A stretch of 64,000 nt of DNA. Origin: Ulota crispa. Taxonomy: Eukaryota; Streptophyta; Bryopsida; Orthotrichales; Orthotrichaceae. How positions within the stretch are numbered: position 1 is the first letter of the stretch; each line of letters begins with the position of its first letter. The stretch lies in NCBI GenBank assembly GCA_963920765.1, contig OY987250.1, positions 17,414,409-17,478,408 of the forward strand, read 5' to 3'. The notes under the pieces were generated by a model. It was given only the letters and a program-made list of their open reading frames with translations, did not search any database and was not told the DNA's origin. The position numbers and the translations under genes are program-made. Positions 1 to 13,200 of the stretch are shown here, piece after piece.

Positions 1-331
1 TTTTAGATGATAATTTTACAATTTTAGAAACAAATGTGTAGGTTGACCTTCCAATGATTAACATACACTTTAAATTTCAAAATAATGAAGATAAGTTACA
101 AATTACCTTTTAAAAGAATAATGAAATAATCGAATGATGATTTTCAAACAGGAGTTGTAAACTATGACCCATAAACCACAACCATGCTATTACCATTCCA
201 CTGACCTATATTTATTGTTGAAATCTGAAATTTAAATTTTAAAATCATTTAAAAATTTAAATATGGAATTTCAATTAGTGATTTTCAATTAAATAATTCC
301 GTATATATATATATATGTATATATATATATG

Positions 332-410
<79 letters not shown>

Positions 411-735
411 TTATATCATGATGTTCAAGGGTTATAGGTAAACGGTCCACCATCTCAATATTTGAGTATACAAAGAAGTGGATGTTTGCTAATGATTTTT
501 TTTTTATCCAATTTGAATGAAGTCAGCCGATGTTTTATTTACATATATAATTTTGTGGGAATGAAGCTAAGGACCATAAAGAGAAATTTGGCACATATTT
601 AACTTTCTGATTTATTTTTATTTATAAAATGAAACTAATTTTTTTTGGGAATTGCCACATGTTGGAACTTCACTAGTATTAACATTAGAGACCAAGGTGT
701 TGATGCACGTGTCTGACCATAAATTCATTTTTATG
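1..735. other. AT-rich intergenic DNA
   Basis: Very AT-rich sequence without a credible gene. Apart from the TA microsatellite at 301-406 I see no repeat ends or coding pattern. The open frame on the minus strand near 618-860 runs into the repeat element at 736 and is low-complexity, so I do not treat it as a gene. Confidence 0.6.
301..406. repeat. TA microsatellite
   Basis: About 106 bp of almost pure alternating TA, interrupted only by three G positions in TATG steps in the first half. This is a simple dinucleotide repeat, self-complementary and likely polymorphic in length. Confidence 0.95.
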
Positions 736-1658
736 TTAACCCCTAAAGGGCCAAGCCCTTCTCTATGAAAAACACTGAAAACTGCCAATTTTGGGATGAA
801 AGGAATGGTAATTTTATTTTTTATTATTTGAAATCTAACCATAAGATCTTGCTCTAACATTATGAGGTACTTGGGAAAAAAGTGAGCTTATTCCAAATGA
901 AAAGGAGTGAGATATTTACATGTGAAGTGAAAAAAAAAGTTTTTTTTCATACTACCCAAAAATTTCAGAAGCCATTGACCACTCCTATATCAAAAAATTT
1001 GCTCTACGCAAAGTTGAGGTTTTTTTTTTCCCATGTAGAAGACCAAGTTAGGTATGTGTGGGAGAATTTTCAAATCATTTGGAGTTGTATAACACATGGG
1101 AAAAAATAGTAAGTAAAAAGAAGTACAGAATGAGTCAAAACACTAAATTGTTAAGAATTTAATTATTAAAATGAAAAATGCAAGTCCCAATGGTTATAAT
1201 GTTGTGATAAAAAATCTACATCCTTTGGTTTTATTTTTTTTCCAAAATAATGAAAATTGAGTAAAATAAAGGACTTTAAAGTTTATTTTAGAGTAGAGAA
1301 TCTAGAACTGCCAGCAAACAAAAACTTCTCATAACTTTCATCTTATTTATCAAAATTGAATGATTTAAAGCTCCCCATGTCTATATAAGTCTAAAGAACC
1401 TATTTCAGATTTTTATTATGAAAAAAATGAAATTTTTAAAGAAGTTTTTGGCTACCCAGGGAGCAGCATTTTCCAAATTTTCATGCGTAACTTCTTCAAT
1501 AAATGTTGGAATGAAGAAAAAATTACATTCCCACGTAGATTTTTGAATTCCTCACCTTCAATAAAAGTTTCAGAAAATCACGCAAAGTAGTTTAGCCAGA
1601 GGTACATGCTCAAAATTCCAATTGTCCCCCAAAGGGACAATGGTCCTTTAGGGGTTAA
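736..1658. mobile_element. TTAA element, subfamily A, copy 1 (piggyBac-like MITE)
   Basis: The element starts TTAACCCCTAAAGGGCC and ends TCCTTTAGGGGTTAA, so both termini are inverted copies flanked by intact TTAA. Inside the left end a perfect hairpin AAGGGC/GCCCTT has a CAA loop. Inside the right end AAAGGAC/GTCCCTTT pairs with one bulged base. The 923-bp body has no conserved reading frame. It is the same element as 43735-44660 and, in opposite orientation, 62361-63299; all three share a segment with CTTCTCATAACTTTCAT. Classification as piggyBac-like rests on the TTAA target and CCC start and is inference. Confidence 0.8.
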
Positions 1659-2604
1659 CGTTTAGAATAACAAATTTGAATGTATGTAATACATATTAGA
1701 AATTTGATAGCTTTTTGTGCAATATTTTGTTAAACTATATTATAGGGATTTTCTAATTCATTGTATTTTTTGTTAAATCCACCACATTGCACCATGTTTA
1801 GAAGTTTCATAAAGAAAAGAAAAAAGAAACAAATCATACTCAATGAATGATTGATGATTATGACAAACATACTTATTCTAGATAATGTACACTAAGTTAT
1901 AAAAATTCAACCAAGTAAAAAAAAGAAAAAAAAGGGAAGAATGGAGAATACTTGCCATCATCACAATCATCCAATAAATATAAAATTTTCCTTTCTTTTC
2001 TTTAAGAAATTGCAATGTGAAAAATTTAGCAAAAATTGTGGTGGATTTCGCAATTCCGATATTTTAACAGCAGTGAAGTGCAAAATGTGTTTGCACTTTT
2101 CACAAAATTATATCCTTTCGAGTATCCTTTGCAATTTAGACCAATTGTGTTGCAAAACAAAATCAAAGACTATCATTGGAAAAATCTGCATATTGGTATT
2201 ATTGGATTGACATTCAAATCAATGCCTTTCTTAAATTCACGTCCTAGTCCATTTGTCAAACAATTACTGTAGGATTAAAAAGACTCGGTCAAGCAGGATT
2301 GTAATTCATCAACTAAGCATTTTTTGTAAAATTGAGTATGTAATTAAAAAAACAAAAATATAATTTAGCAATAAGTGAAACCTTAACAAAGTTCCTAATG
2401 AGAAAGTTCTCTTTAACTTCCTACTACTAGCACTAATCTAAATAGTCTATCATTTATTTTTATTTACTTGTCAAATTGCTATCTTATTGATGGGTGGAGT
2501 TTTGTGAATCAAAATAATGATGATGATTATTATTAATATTATTATTATTTTCAAGTTCAACTTTAATTTTACCTTAAAAAACTGCACGTAATTGTATATT
2601 GGCC
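1659..2604. other. AT-rich intergenic DNA
   Basis: No gene or repeat boundary recognised. Short overlapping plus-strand frames near 1941-2272 look like chance, with low-complexity translation and no homology I recognise. Confidence 0.5.
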
Positions 2605-3490
2605 AAATGTCTTTATAATTGACTTACACTGACCACCAGAATTGTCTCAATGTTTGCTTAGACGTCAATTTCTTTTCAATATCTCCACTATAAATAAGTG
2701 GCACTTTATCCTCAGATTTTTTTGTGTGATCCTCGCAATCAGCATACCAAATTTTAGTTACTAAAAACCAAAATCCTATTTCTAATAAATTGTTTTGTGT
2801 CAAAATCAAGAAGGCTTATGAAAAAACATTGGTGATGAATTTTTGAGATTTGATTGCATGGGTATGTTGGAGACATCCATATGCACATCTTTGCTTCAAA
2901 CAAATATTTCCAAAAAAATTCTATAAAAATTCTATATATATATACATATATTTTTAAAATTTAGGCCAAATTTAATACACTTGATATTTCCTCATGGAAT
3001 CTATTTTTTGGGAAAATAACTCACATGTTATGATTGAGTTTTTATCTTTAAGCATGATGATATATTTATTTTGCCAAAAAATAGATTCCATGAAGAAAAT
3101 ATCAAGTGTACGAAATTTGGCCTAAATTTTAAATATATATGTATATATATATATATAGATTTTTTATAGAATTTTTTTGGAAATATTTGTTTGAAGCAAA
3201 GATGTGCATATGGATGTCTCCAACATACCCATGCAATCAAATATCAAAAATTCATCACCAATGTTTTTTGATAAACCTTCTTGATTTTGACACAAAACTA
3301 TTTACCAGAAATAGGATTTTGGTTTTTAGTAACTGAAATTTGGTATGCTTGATTGCGATTGCACAAGGATCACAAAAAAAAAATTTGAGGATAAAATGCC
3401 ACTTATTTATAGTGGAGATAATGAAAAAAACTTGACGCCTAAGCAAACATTGAGACAATTTTGGTAGTCACTGTAAATGTGCGCATATTT
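2605..3490. repeat. Long inverted repeat (0.9-kb hairpin)
   Basis: The left arm (about 2605-3017) is repeated in reverse complement as the right arm (about 3075-3490) around a short spacer near 3018-3074. Matching landmarks include ATGGATGTCTCCAACATACC on the right arm against GGTATGTTGGAGACATCCAT on the left, and CACTTATTTATAGTGGAGAT against ATCTCCACTATAAATAAGTG. The arms are close to identical, with scattered substitutions and small indels. A transcript crossing it would fold into a stem of more than 400 bp. It could be a foldback transposon or an inverted duplication; terminal target duplications are not clear. Confidence 0.85.
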
Positions 3491-5326
3491 GTCTTAACCC
3501 CTAAACACCTAAGGGGGTAAGGGCAAAACATAAATGCATTATAAAATAATACTTATGTAACTTTGATGAAGTTTGCTTCAAAGGAGAAAACAAGAATCAT
3601 GATGTTTAGTAATTATCCATATAGTCAAACATTCAAAAAAAGTTTGGGAGTTTTATTTAATGAATTTAGAAGCATTTACCATTTAATATTCATCAAAATT
3701 ACAAATTTAATTCATAGATTTTAAAATTGGTCATGATTTGTTAAAAATAAACATTCTATTGTAAACTTCAGAAATGAAATACTTTTAAAGGAGAGAACAT
3801 CACTAGTTTCCCAAAATAGAAATTTTTACAACACTAGCAAATATTGAAGTGTTTTTTGTAGAAAAATTCTCCTTGATGGAGTTTAACTTGGATTGACATG
3901 ATTCAAGTTGGGATGGAAAATAGAATTGATTTTCTTTTTGAAAAAAATTAATTTTTTTCAAATTTCTTTTTCATCTCAGGCAGCCCATAAAGAATGGGCA
4001 GCGACCAAAAAATGGTTGGTTGAGCGCTTAGAGTGAATAGTAGTCAATATGTTTGTGCAATCCGCTTTAATAAATAAACAATGCATGATCAAGAAATGAA
4101 TTTTTATTTAAACGTGTTTTCTTTCAATCACAATTAACCTTTCAATGGAAACAAAGATACTTACTTTTAAAAACGCAATCAATTATTATTGTTGCACTTT
4201 ATCGACAAACTTGCAATAAGCTTCAAAAGGACAATATAATGTGAAAAAAAACATCATTTAATTGTAGTTTTATAGTATTTAGTTTTAAATGGATTCTAAA
4301 TTGTAAGTACGAGAAAAAATATGCCTATTTGTATAAATGACTTGAACTCAGATTGTTTCTACACCAATGTAACTTTCTTTATTCTAAGCTTTTAAAAGTC
4401 TCTTCCAAATACTATTTAGCATGAGTTATCTAAACATATGGTCACCCTTTCATGTCTAGTGTTCTACACATATTCATATCAATGAGTACTTTTTGTATTC
4501 TTGATACACAAATAAAACAAAATAGTTAATAATGTCTCTTCTTCTTACTTTGATTATCTTATACACCACTCCACAAAGTTTGGCTCTTTTCACATTTATT
4601 TGTGGTAAAATTGGGAATTTGTTTTACATTCAACCTTAATATAGAAATCTCTTGTCTTTAAGTTAAATTTTGCCCACAAGCATTTTGTACTAAGTCATGT
4701 GTTGTGTTGCCCCAAATAAGAATAACATTTTTCTAGATGTATCACTTACTATTAAAAAAAATTCACATATTTTTAAACAAGGGTTGGAACATTTTTTTGT
4801 GAAGTGTGCATCTCTCCCACTAAGGTTTGTGAAGAACTAGCGGCTAGTTCAAAGCTAGCCAATTGAAACAAGAAAAAACTGTTTGCAATTTATAGGTTAA
4901 GAAACCCATTAAAATCCTATTTTTTATTATTATTGTATGAATTAGAGAAAAGAGCAAAAATAGTTCCTTGATAAACAGGTTCAATTCGGAAATTGTAGAA
5001 AATCAACCAAAAAAACTCAAATATTTCCCAAACCATGTCTTTCACTATTATAATGGAATCCATAACAACATAGTAATAATCAATAATCTAAAAGAGATTA
5101 TAGCACATAAAACAAAAATTGCCTAAAACTCTAGTACATACAACAATGCCAAATAAGGCAATCTCTTTAGAAAACAACCAAGTATAAAAAAAAGGGAACA
5201 ACAAAGAACTTAAGAATGTTCCACTATCACAAAACATGTTTTTTCCATTGTTGAAAACATGCTGATTAATTATTTTATACATATACAATACTTGAGTGCG
5301 TCCACCTATAAAAACAAGATCAATAA
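3491..5326. other. AT-rich intergenic DNA with one solo TTAA-element end
   Basis: At 3494 the sequence TTAACCCCTAAACACC matches the start of the TTAA family, but no right end follows, so this is probably a truncated or decayed copy. At 4834-4850 GAACTAGC-G-GCTAGTTC is a perfect palindrome with 8-bp arms. Nothing else is recognised, and the minus-strand frame at 5088-5336 has no supporting features. Confidence 0.5.
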
Positions 5327-5622
5327 GGTAGGACACCCATAAGCGTTATAGTGTCCGCATCTTTGTCACCTCTAAAATCTTGAAAAATCTATAGAAATAA
5401 ATAGATATAATTACAAGGATGTACAACATGTGAACATGAAACCTTAGCGTTGGTTATGGGTACAATGGCAGTTTGCTCTTTAAAAATTCACAACTTGTTC
5501 TCACAATATCCAAATAATACATTCAAAGGTGCAAACTCATTATTTTTTTGTTGCTAACATGATCTTATAATTTGCTACATGCATATTAATAGTCATCAAT
5601 AACGTTTATGGATGTTCCTACC
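5327..5622. mobile_element. Short inverted-repeat element M1, copy 1
   Basis: The termini GGTAGGACACCCATAAGCGT and AACGTTTATGGATGTTCCTACC are inverted repeats of about 22 bp enclosing a 296-bp non-coding body. A second copy lies at 42290-42588 in the opposite orientation with matching interior, for example the segment around TTGTACATCC and TTTTAGAGGTGAC. Presence in two copies with conserved ends marks it as a MITE. The superfamily is unassigned because no clear target duplication is visible. Confidence 0.75.
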
Positions 5623-5965
5623 TTATCACTTATTCACAAAGCACTAAATTATCTTAAGACAAACAATGCAACTCTAGTAATCTAGTGATCTCAAATGTGT
5701 TTTTTACAATGAACAAGATAAAAAAAAAAACATTGCTGCACATGCTAAAACTCCAACTTCAACATTACTTTTATTCACACATTTGTAGCTACAATCTTGG
5801 TTGGAGTCGTTTCTAAATTTACACACTTTTGTGATTATCGCGGTTTATCATACAAAAAGCATTAATTCTAAATTAACCTTTATTTAGCATATGTTTATAC
5901 AGGTGGCTAAAGTAGCCTACTTGCCCAACTGAACAATCTAGTACTAAATGTGCTTATGGTGTAAA
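5623..5965. other. AT-rich spacer
   Basis: Sequence between two short inverted-repeat elements. I see no gene, repeat end or regulatory motif that I can support. Confidence 0.5.
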
Positions 5966-6278
5966 GGTAGTGTGCTCGTAAACCGTTCATCTAAGGGCTG
6001 AAACTAAATTTTGGGAGGTGAAACTTTATGAAAAAATTTTTTGTAAGTTTTTCTTGAAAGACAAGAGGAATTGGCATCTATCTCAAATATTTTCATATTT
6101 TATGGAACTTTGCAAAATTAGTTATGAAACTTTGAAGTGGAAAGGTCATAGGTGCTCTAAAACCGCCCATCTCTCAAATATTCGTCCCATGTACATTGCT
6201 GAATAAGACATGTACCAAAAGAGTACATTGGGGGAGGTGAGCGGTTTTAGAGCATGAGCGGAATACGAGCAGAGTACC
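5966..6278. mobile_element. Short inverted-repeat element M2, copy 1, upstream of callose synthase
   Basis: The left end GGTAGTGTGCTCGTAAACC and the right end, which reads GGTACTCTGCTCGTATTCC in reverse complement, form an imperfect terminal inverted repeat. Inside, CTCTAAAACCGCCCATCTC (from 6154) pairs with GAGGTGAGCGGTTTTAGAG (ending 6253), giving a strong hairpin of about 100 bp next to the right end. A second copy, interrupted by another transposon, lies at 50588-51553. The element ends 938 bp before the callose synthase start codon and so sits in or just upstream of its promoter. Confidence 0.75.
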
Positions 6279-7216
6279 TTACATACTGGAGTTAGAAACC
6301 AACGCCGGTCAGAGTGTCTGAGCACGCCGACTGCCAAAAGCCAGTCCAGAATTTGAAATTATGAATTCGAAGCCGGCACCTCCGGCGGGCAGATACGCGC
6401 AGCTGCAATCTCCCTCGGAGTCCCTCCCCCTCAAGCATCTTCCGCTTTCTTTTCCTCGTCTGCCCCCTGCCCGACCCCAAGCAGTACTGTCTGAACTCGT
6501 CTCTGTTTAGTGCTGGCTGCTGCCGAAGCGTGCGAAGCTCTGCTCGCCATCGCCATCGCCATCGCCATCGCCATCGCCACTTCCCTTTTTGTGTGGCTGT
6601 TGTTTCTGTTTTTAGGTCTTCGTTTGTGTCTGCTCTCTCTCTGGATTGCTTTCCTGCTTTTTTCCGAGACTTTTTACGTCCTTATTCGATCACTTTAGTG
6701 CTTTTCTAGGTTGTGAGTGCTGTGAAGTGTGGCTAGGAGTGACTAGGAGTGGCTTGGAGTGGCTTGGAGTGATTGCTCTTGTTATTTGTGTTGCGTTGAT
6801 CGAGAGATTGAGCGATTGCTTGAATTGATTACAAAAAGAGCTAGAACTGGAGGAGGCTTTTATTGTTAATCTATTTTGTTTCTGGTGATTTTTGAGGTAC
6901 TGAGTGCGGTGTGGAACTTTTTATTGTATGTTGTGTGATTGAGAGATGAGCGATTGTGTGATTTTTCTGTGAGAGAGCAGTTTTCGTTTTGAATTTTTTT
7001 TATTTTGCTTTTGTTTGTGGAGTTTTTAGTTCTGGTTGGACAGGTGGAAGTGGTTAGTTTTGGTTCGGGGAAGCTGGTTAATAGTGTCGGGATAGGTTTT
7101 GTTGTTGATCGTGTGAAAACATTTGGAGAGAATGCAAGGGCATCGGTGGAGAGTTGGAAAATGGTTTGAGGATATGCAATTGTGAAGAGAGAGAGGTGTA
7201 AGTGATTGTGAGTAGG
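6279..7216 (+). promoter_or_regulatory. Callose synthase promoter and 5' leader region
   Basis: Base composition changes abruptly here from AT-rich to mixed GC, as expected for the start of a transcribed region. A pyrimidine-rich stretch at about 6405-6480 and a six-base repeat of GCCATC at 6545-6580 lie in what is probably the 5' untranslated leader. I cannot place the transcription start or any leader intron. The open frames in this stretch are overlapping, compositionally biased and not conserved, so I regard them as non-coding. Confidence 0.45.
6545..6580. repeat. GCCATC hexanucleotide repeat
   Basis: About six tandem copies of GCCATC within the presumed 5' leader of the callose synthase. 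On the plus strand it would read as alternating Ala-Ile if translated, but no start context supports translation. Confidence 0.85.
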
Positions 7217-10200
7217 ATGGAGAGGTCGGAGAGGCCGCCGAGGCCGCCTCATCGAATATCGAAGCGTGTGTTAGTGAAATGGGAGAAGCTAGTGGAGAAA
7301 GCGCTGGCGAGATCGAGCACCAATCGGGACGGTAAGGTGCGTGGCAGCAGTTCTGGAGGGACGGGGCAGAGGGCGCCTCAGTCTCTTGCGCAACAGGCTG
7401 ATATCGATGCCGTTCTGCTAGCTGCGGATGAAATTGGACAGGACAACATTCAAGTGGCTCGTATTCGTACGTTTTATCACGAACATTACTTTCTTGTTCT
7501 GATTGCATATCTTCTACAATGTCTCTCTGGGAATTAGTCTGTATGTTATGACCGGTGCGAGTCAGTCGCAGAGGACAAGACCAAATCAATTATTCTTGGA
7601 GATAATTGGCTAGCGACGAACTGTTGATTCTTGTTGTGAGCTCTTGTTGATGTTGCCAAAGACCAGCTCTATAGTCGTCGAATTTCTAGCTACTTTAAGA
7701 TGCCTGAAGTTCGTGAAATCCAAAAAAGGAAGACCAGAAACAAGAACTACCTGAATTTCTTTATGAGTTAAGGCGCCAATGTAAAATCTTTAGCTTTGTT
7801 ACGAATTAGCGGCCTGCTGTTGATGATAAGTTCCCTGCATGTTTCACGCATCCAATGCAACAATGACTAAAGAAAGTACGCACGGACATGTTTCTTTTGA
7901 TAATTAGTTATGATTTGATTTAAGATTTTATCATGTCTAGAAGCTAATGCCGTGAGCGACGACTCTTTGTGCTTTCCATTGTGTGGGATACAATTCAAGA
8001 CCTTCTGAGTGTTACTCATGAAGGGGGTACTTCAAGTGCCACTTTCTTTCCTTCTTAGTCCTTGAAACATGTTTATACATCCAAGTGTGAATAGTTTCCG
8101 AGCATCTTCTTCTATAAACAGGTTTTTTGAATACCGGAAACTTCTTTGCAGTCTGAGATTTACAATGGCCTGTGGGATTGGGTAGTGGCTGAGCATGCAT
8201 ACAGGTTGACTCAACAATTGGATCCCAGAAGTGAGGGAAGAGGTGTTTTGCAGTTCAAAACTGGTTTGAAGTCTATTATCAAGGTTGTTACACTGTGTTC
8301 TTCAAAATCTCAAATATTCTAAGTACAGCAGAAATGCATCATGAAGACGTTTGTCTATGAAAATCTTTGACCGTCGCATACCCAGTGTGCACTTCATTGC
8401 GCCCTTTGAGTTTTTTTTCATTTTCTTTTAATTTTTGCAACATCCTTTTTGAATAGTTTGAATTCCGTGTTCTTTTCCTTCACCTTTTTGGTCATTGAGC
8501 TGTTAGATTGTATGACTCTTATTCCAAGATGACGGGCCACTGAAAATGCAGCAAAAGCAACAAGCGAGGCAAGGGGATGTAGTTGATCGAAGTCAAGACA
8601 TCAGGATAATTCAGCTCTATTATAAGCATTTCAGGGAATATCATGACATTGATCAACTTGAGGAAGACGCCAGGAATCGAAGACCAATTCTTTCAACTGA
8701 CCTGATGCCAGAAAGGTGCCTTACTATGTTTTTTTCGATCTTGAGTAAGCATTTTATTGGTTAAGCTTGTCAGTGAGGTATACTTGTTCCTGCTGAACTG
8801 CTTCTTTTTGTTTAATGTTTTGACCTCTTAAGAAAGCCACTTTTCTCTTATCCCCTCCCCCTAATTTTTTCTAAGAGTTCTGAATAATTTTCAGTAAAAT
8901 TGGTACTTTTAGGAGCAAAAAAATCAGGGAGCTCTGTGTGGAGTCTATAGATACGGTTGTTTCTTCCTGTCTCCTATCTGCAGTGCCTGTCACTTTATGG
9001 CCCCTTTAGAACAATAATCTGGGCTTCGGGACGGAGAGGTGCCTAGAAATTGTCGAGTGAGCTCTAGTATGAAAGCTCGGTGTGTGTTGATCGTAGCAGT
9101 TTGATTGGGTCCCTCCTGCGTTGACAGTAGATCCAAGATGATGTGTTGTTGTAGGATCTATCGACGTTGAATGGTTAAATCTCGAAGGGAAAGATAAAGC
9201 GAGTCCTAACTTGTGGTGGATGGAATATGGGTCAGTCCTCCAAGTTCGCTCTCTGTATTTTATGAACTTCCCGTTTACCTCCTATATACTATTGATGTGT
9301 GCAGCCAGGATCAGAGTTTCGACAAATTGAGAAGAGTGTATGAAATTTCTAAGATGTTGAATGATGTCGTTGATGCGTTGCTGAAAGAAGCTGAACCAGG
9401 AGATGCTTCTAGACTGCAGGATACTGATGTAAGTTCATTCCAACTTGCTATTGGGATGTTTCAAAAAAAATAATCTTACAACTGATTTTGAAGCAATCAC
9501 TTGTATGGAAGTAAGGAGTATTGACTTCTTGACGGTGTTATCTGACTGTTGCAGGAAAAGAGGGTGCTGGAGGAGGATGCCAAAAAGCTTAAGGGATTTA
9601 AAGCTTACAATATCCTGCCATTGAAGACCCCATTGGATACTCCTAGTGTTCTCAATCCATTTGATTTCTTCCCTGAAGTACGGTCCACGGATCTATTTGT
9701 TCATATTGGCTAGTGTGATTGAGCTTGGAACGCCTATCTAGGACTTGTATAATGCCTATTTCATCGTTTTTGCTCAATGTTGAACATAGTGTGGGTTGTA
9801 ATTTAAGTAGGATAACTTTAAGTGTAGGGGTGTGCAGCATGGTTTTTTTTGCTCCAAATGCATAATTTGATTGCCTTCATTAAGCTCTTGTTCTCAGTAA
9901 TTTTGACTCACTTTTTATCCGCTTTCTTTAGGTGGTCGGTGCAACATATGTTCTGAGATATACTAAAGACCTACCCCGATTCCCATCTGACTACGAAGTA
10001 CCAGAAGACAGGGTCTTGGACATCTTTGATTTCTTGCACTATGCATTTGGCTTCCAGGTAAATTGTGCAAAGGCCATTCTCTGTAAGTAATCAAATTCGA
10101 TAGGTGTTTATTTCCGATTTACTTGCTGGCATTAGATTGCCTAAACTTGCAGGTGCTGCATTAACAGTCACATGTGATTTGCTTCTCTGGTTGCTTGCTG

Positions 10201-13200
10201 GAAATGCGTTTGTGAAGGTTTACAGAGTACTCTTTATTGCAGAAAGACAATGTGGCCAATCAGCGGGAACACATCGTCTTGCTTCTGGCCAGTGCTCAGT
10301 CACGTCTGGGCACCCTTGATCAGGTTAGAGATAGTGATGGCAACCAGGTGCTTCCACTATTCTTACGAACCTCTTTTATTGCTTTAGTTATGTCAGCTTT
10401 TGCGATTCAACGGCAAGTATTATGTGTTTATCAGGGGATTGAAGTTGAGGAAATTTACAACTGGTCTCGATTACTCTATAAGGATTTTGTAGATTCAAGG
10501 TCGGTTTGATGGTTTCAACGTTCTAACATCGTGTCTTATTTCTGAACCCTTGATCTAGACCTCACTGAACCCAGACAAAGCCGTCAGTAACGTACATGAT
10601 CGGATCTTGGAAAACTATGTACGATGGTGCCATTTTTTAAGACGAGAGCCTCAAAACAAGCGGTGAGATTCTGCTAGGTCTACTTGTTCGATTAAATGCT
10701 TTGGTGTCTAAGTGGAGCAATTTTGTTATGTTGCGCATGCTTGGTTGTGAAGGTTTTAGTCTTTTACTGTGATACTTGTGGATCCAACACACTAATTTTT
10801 TTAGGATCTACCGCACATGAGTATGTATGGATAATTATTGTACGATTAACCTTCTTTTCATTTTAGATATACATAAACAGATTTGTAGTATACGTTTAGA
10901 TTGGCTTGAGGAATCAGTATGGGGCACGTCAAAAGTATACATATTGGAACGGAGTTTGTTATAATGCAATGCCACCAAACCGTTTTTGGCCATGGCATGC
11001 ATCTCTATTATCGAGAGAATCTTACTTTGTCTGTGTCTGAATTAGTTTGTTTACTAGTAGATTAATACCACTCCTCTTTCTGTGGAGATTGGGATAATAA
11101 TCGTCCCTACTATCGTCTACTTCCTTACCAAATCAGATTTCTCTTGCCTTGTTTAAACCAAAAGTTTTTCAAATATAGTTCACATGTTTTGCAAAGTTTG
11201 ATGAAGAAGATTTCAGTTATGGATAAACCGGATTGTTGTTGTCAAAGTAGTACGCTTATGTTGGGATTTTGATTACAATCCCTTCTCCATGATTTTCCTC
11301 TTGAGAGCCACATTAAATCAGCTTTATTTTCAAGCACATGCACCTTTAGGGTTATGGGTACTGAAATGGAAAACATCGAGTAGGTGCATTGTAAACTTTT
11401 GCTGTGTTTTGTGTTATCTATCAACTCAATGCCTTAAATTTGACGCTGCAGGGCTTTTACTCAACAAAGAAGACTTATCCTAACAGCTCTTTATCTCTTA
11501 GTATGGGGCGAGGCTGCAAATCTTCGTTTTATGCCGGAGTGTCTTTGTTTCATCTTTCACAATGTAAGTTACAGTGCCACAATCGGCGGTTGAGAATTGC
11601 AATCACCTTTTTGTTCTTGATTTCTTTCTCCATGTGTTACTTTTATCTTATGATTAGAGTTTAAATCGATCATAACTCTTACAATTGAATTTGTTTACTT
11701 TTCTGTTTCTAGAGTGTTTCGTGGGAGTCCAAGTTCTAAATCTATTGGAGGGGTTTGTGGTTTTTTGAAACAGCTGGCAGATGAGTGCATAGACTTGCTA
11801 GGCAGGACTTTTGTTGAAAGGTCGAAGACAGTGAAGGCAAATGCAGACGGTTCTATAGAATTCTCCTTTTTGGAGCAGATTATCACCCCTGTGTATGATG
11901 TTGTGGCTGCGGTAAAGTGCTCATACTCTCCAGAGATGGACGTCTTGTGCTTGCGGGTATTTAAAGTTTCGGGACTTGTAATCGATGAATATTTTACTTG
12001 AAATAATTGTCAGGATTGTGGAAGTGGCGATGCTGCCTACTTCGTCCTCTAATATAAGGGTTCCCCTTTCTGGCTGATTCCATGACCATACTCGGGGATC
12101 CTGTTGCTTTGGATTACACTGAAACTATTGATCATGTCATCGCTTTGTTGGATGGACTTGGGTGTCCTATTCTGAATTCTGTCCAAGAATGAGTTGATAG
12201 AACATTGACAGAGATATCATCAGCTTCGGCAAATTGGATTTTTTAATAAATTTAAAAATTATAAGCATCTAATGTTCGTTTATCTTCATTCATGGCTTAG
12301 AATATAGTCGTTCCTTTTAGAGACCGCCACAGTTTGAGATTTTGCATGTTCATAATAAACCAGGAGTGACAGTCCCTAGCGTATGTCTTGGAGATGCAGG
12401 AGGCAAAATCTAGCCAGGGTGGAAAAGTGCCACATTCGAACTGGCGGAATTATGACGATTTTAACGAATACTTTTGGTAAAGCAATCTCCAATTACAGTT
12501 CGTAGTATTATCATAATTGTATGCTCCATAATTTAATTTTTAGTGTTATAGTGACCTTTTCAAAATCTTTTCAGTTGTCTGTTCTTTTTACAAATTATAT
12601 GATAGTTATACAAAAATATATAATGCCGGGTGCAAGGACTTCTAATGTGGAAAGGATCTCAGCTATCTGGCATGGTTACTCTGCGATTGCAGTTTACCGG
12701 TATTTATAGTCCATGCGAAGTCAGGAGAGATATTGGTTTGAGAGCAGCGTCTTCAAGTTAGTGAGAACGAGCATGATAATAGGAATTTCATTGGGTGAGT
12801 GCAGGCAGCCTAATTGCTTTGTGGAACTCGGATGGCCATGGCGAGAAGATGCAGGCTTTTTCAAGCCCCCTAAAATGAAGGGTGCTAAGAAGGTTGGGTT
12901 GCAAGTTGATATTGGAGTTTCCCTCCTTTCTAAGATTCACGTTTGATTTTTATCGTATTCCGATTTCACCTCTTTATTTATCTCTTTCTGTAGCTCTGTT
13001 CATCTGTGAACTTGACGTTACGTTTTTCTGTGATTGATATCTCTTCACGCCTGATGTGGAACAAGTCTTCAACTACGAATACTGAGTACCTTCAAATGCT
13101 CCTTCAGGTACCTGCTCCTATAACTGGGGCAAATCTACCCGAGACCGCTGGTCGTAGACGCAAACACAAAGTTGGAAAAGTACACTTTGTGGAACATCGC

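Noticed and set aside
882..1109. Possible transposase fragment inside TTAA element A copy 1
   Set aside because: The frame is not preserved in the other two A copies and the peptide is Lys/Phe-rich with no DDE-type motif.
7026..7589. Minus-strand frame of 187 codons over the first callose synthase exon
   Set aside because: It is antisense to a clear exon, has no recognisable domain, and its Ser/Pro-rich translation follows from the base composition of the exon.
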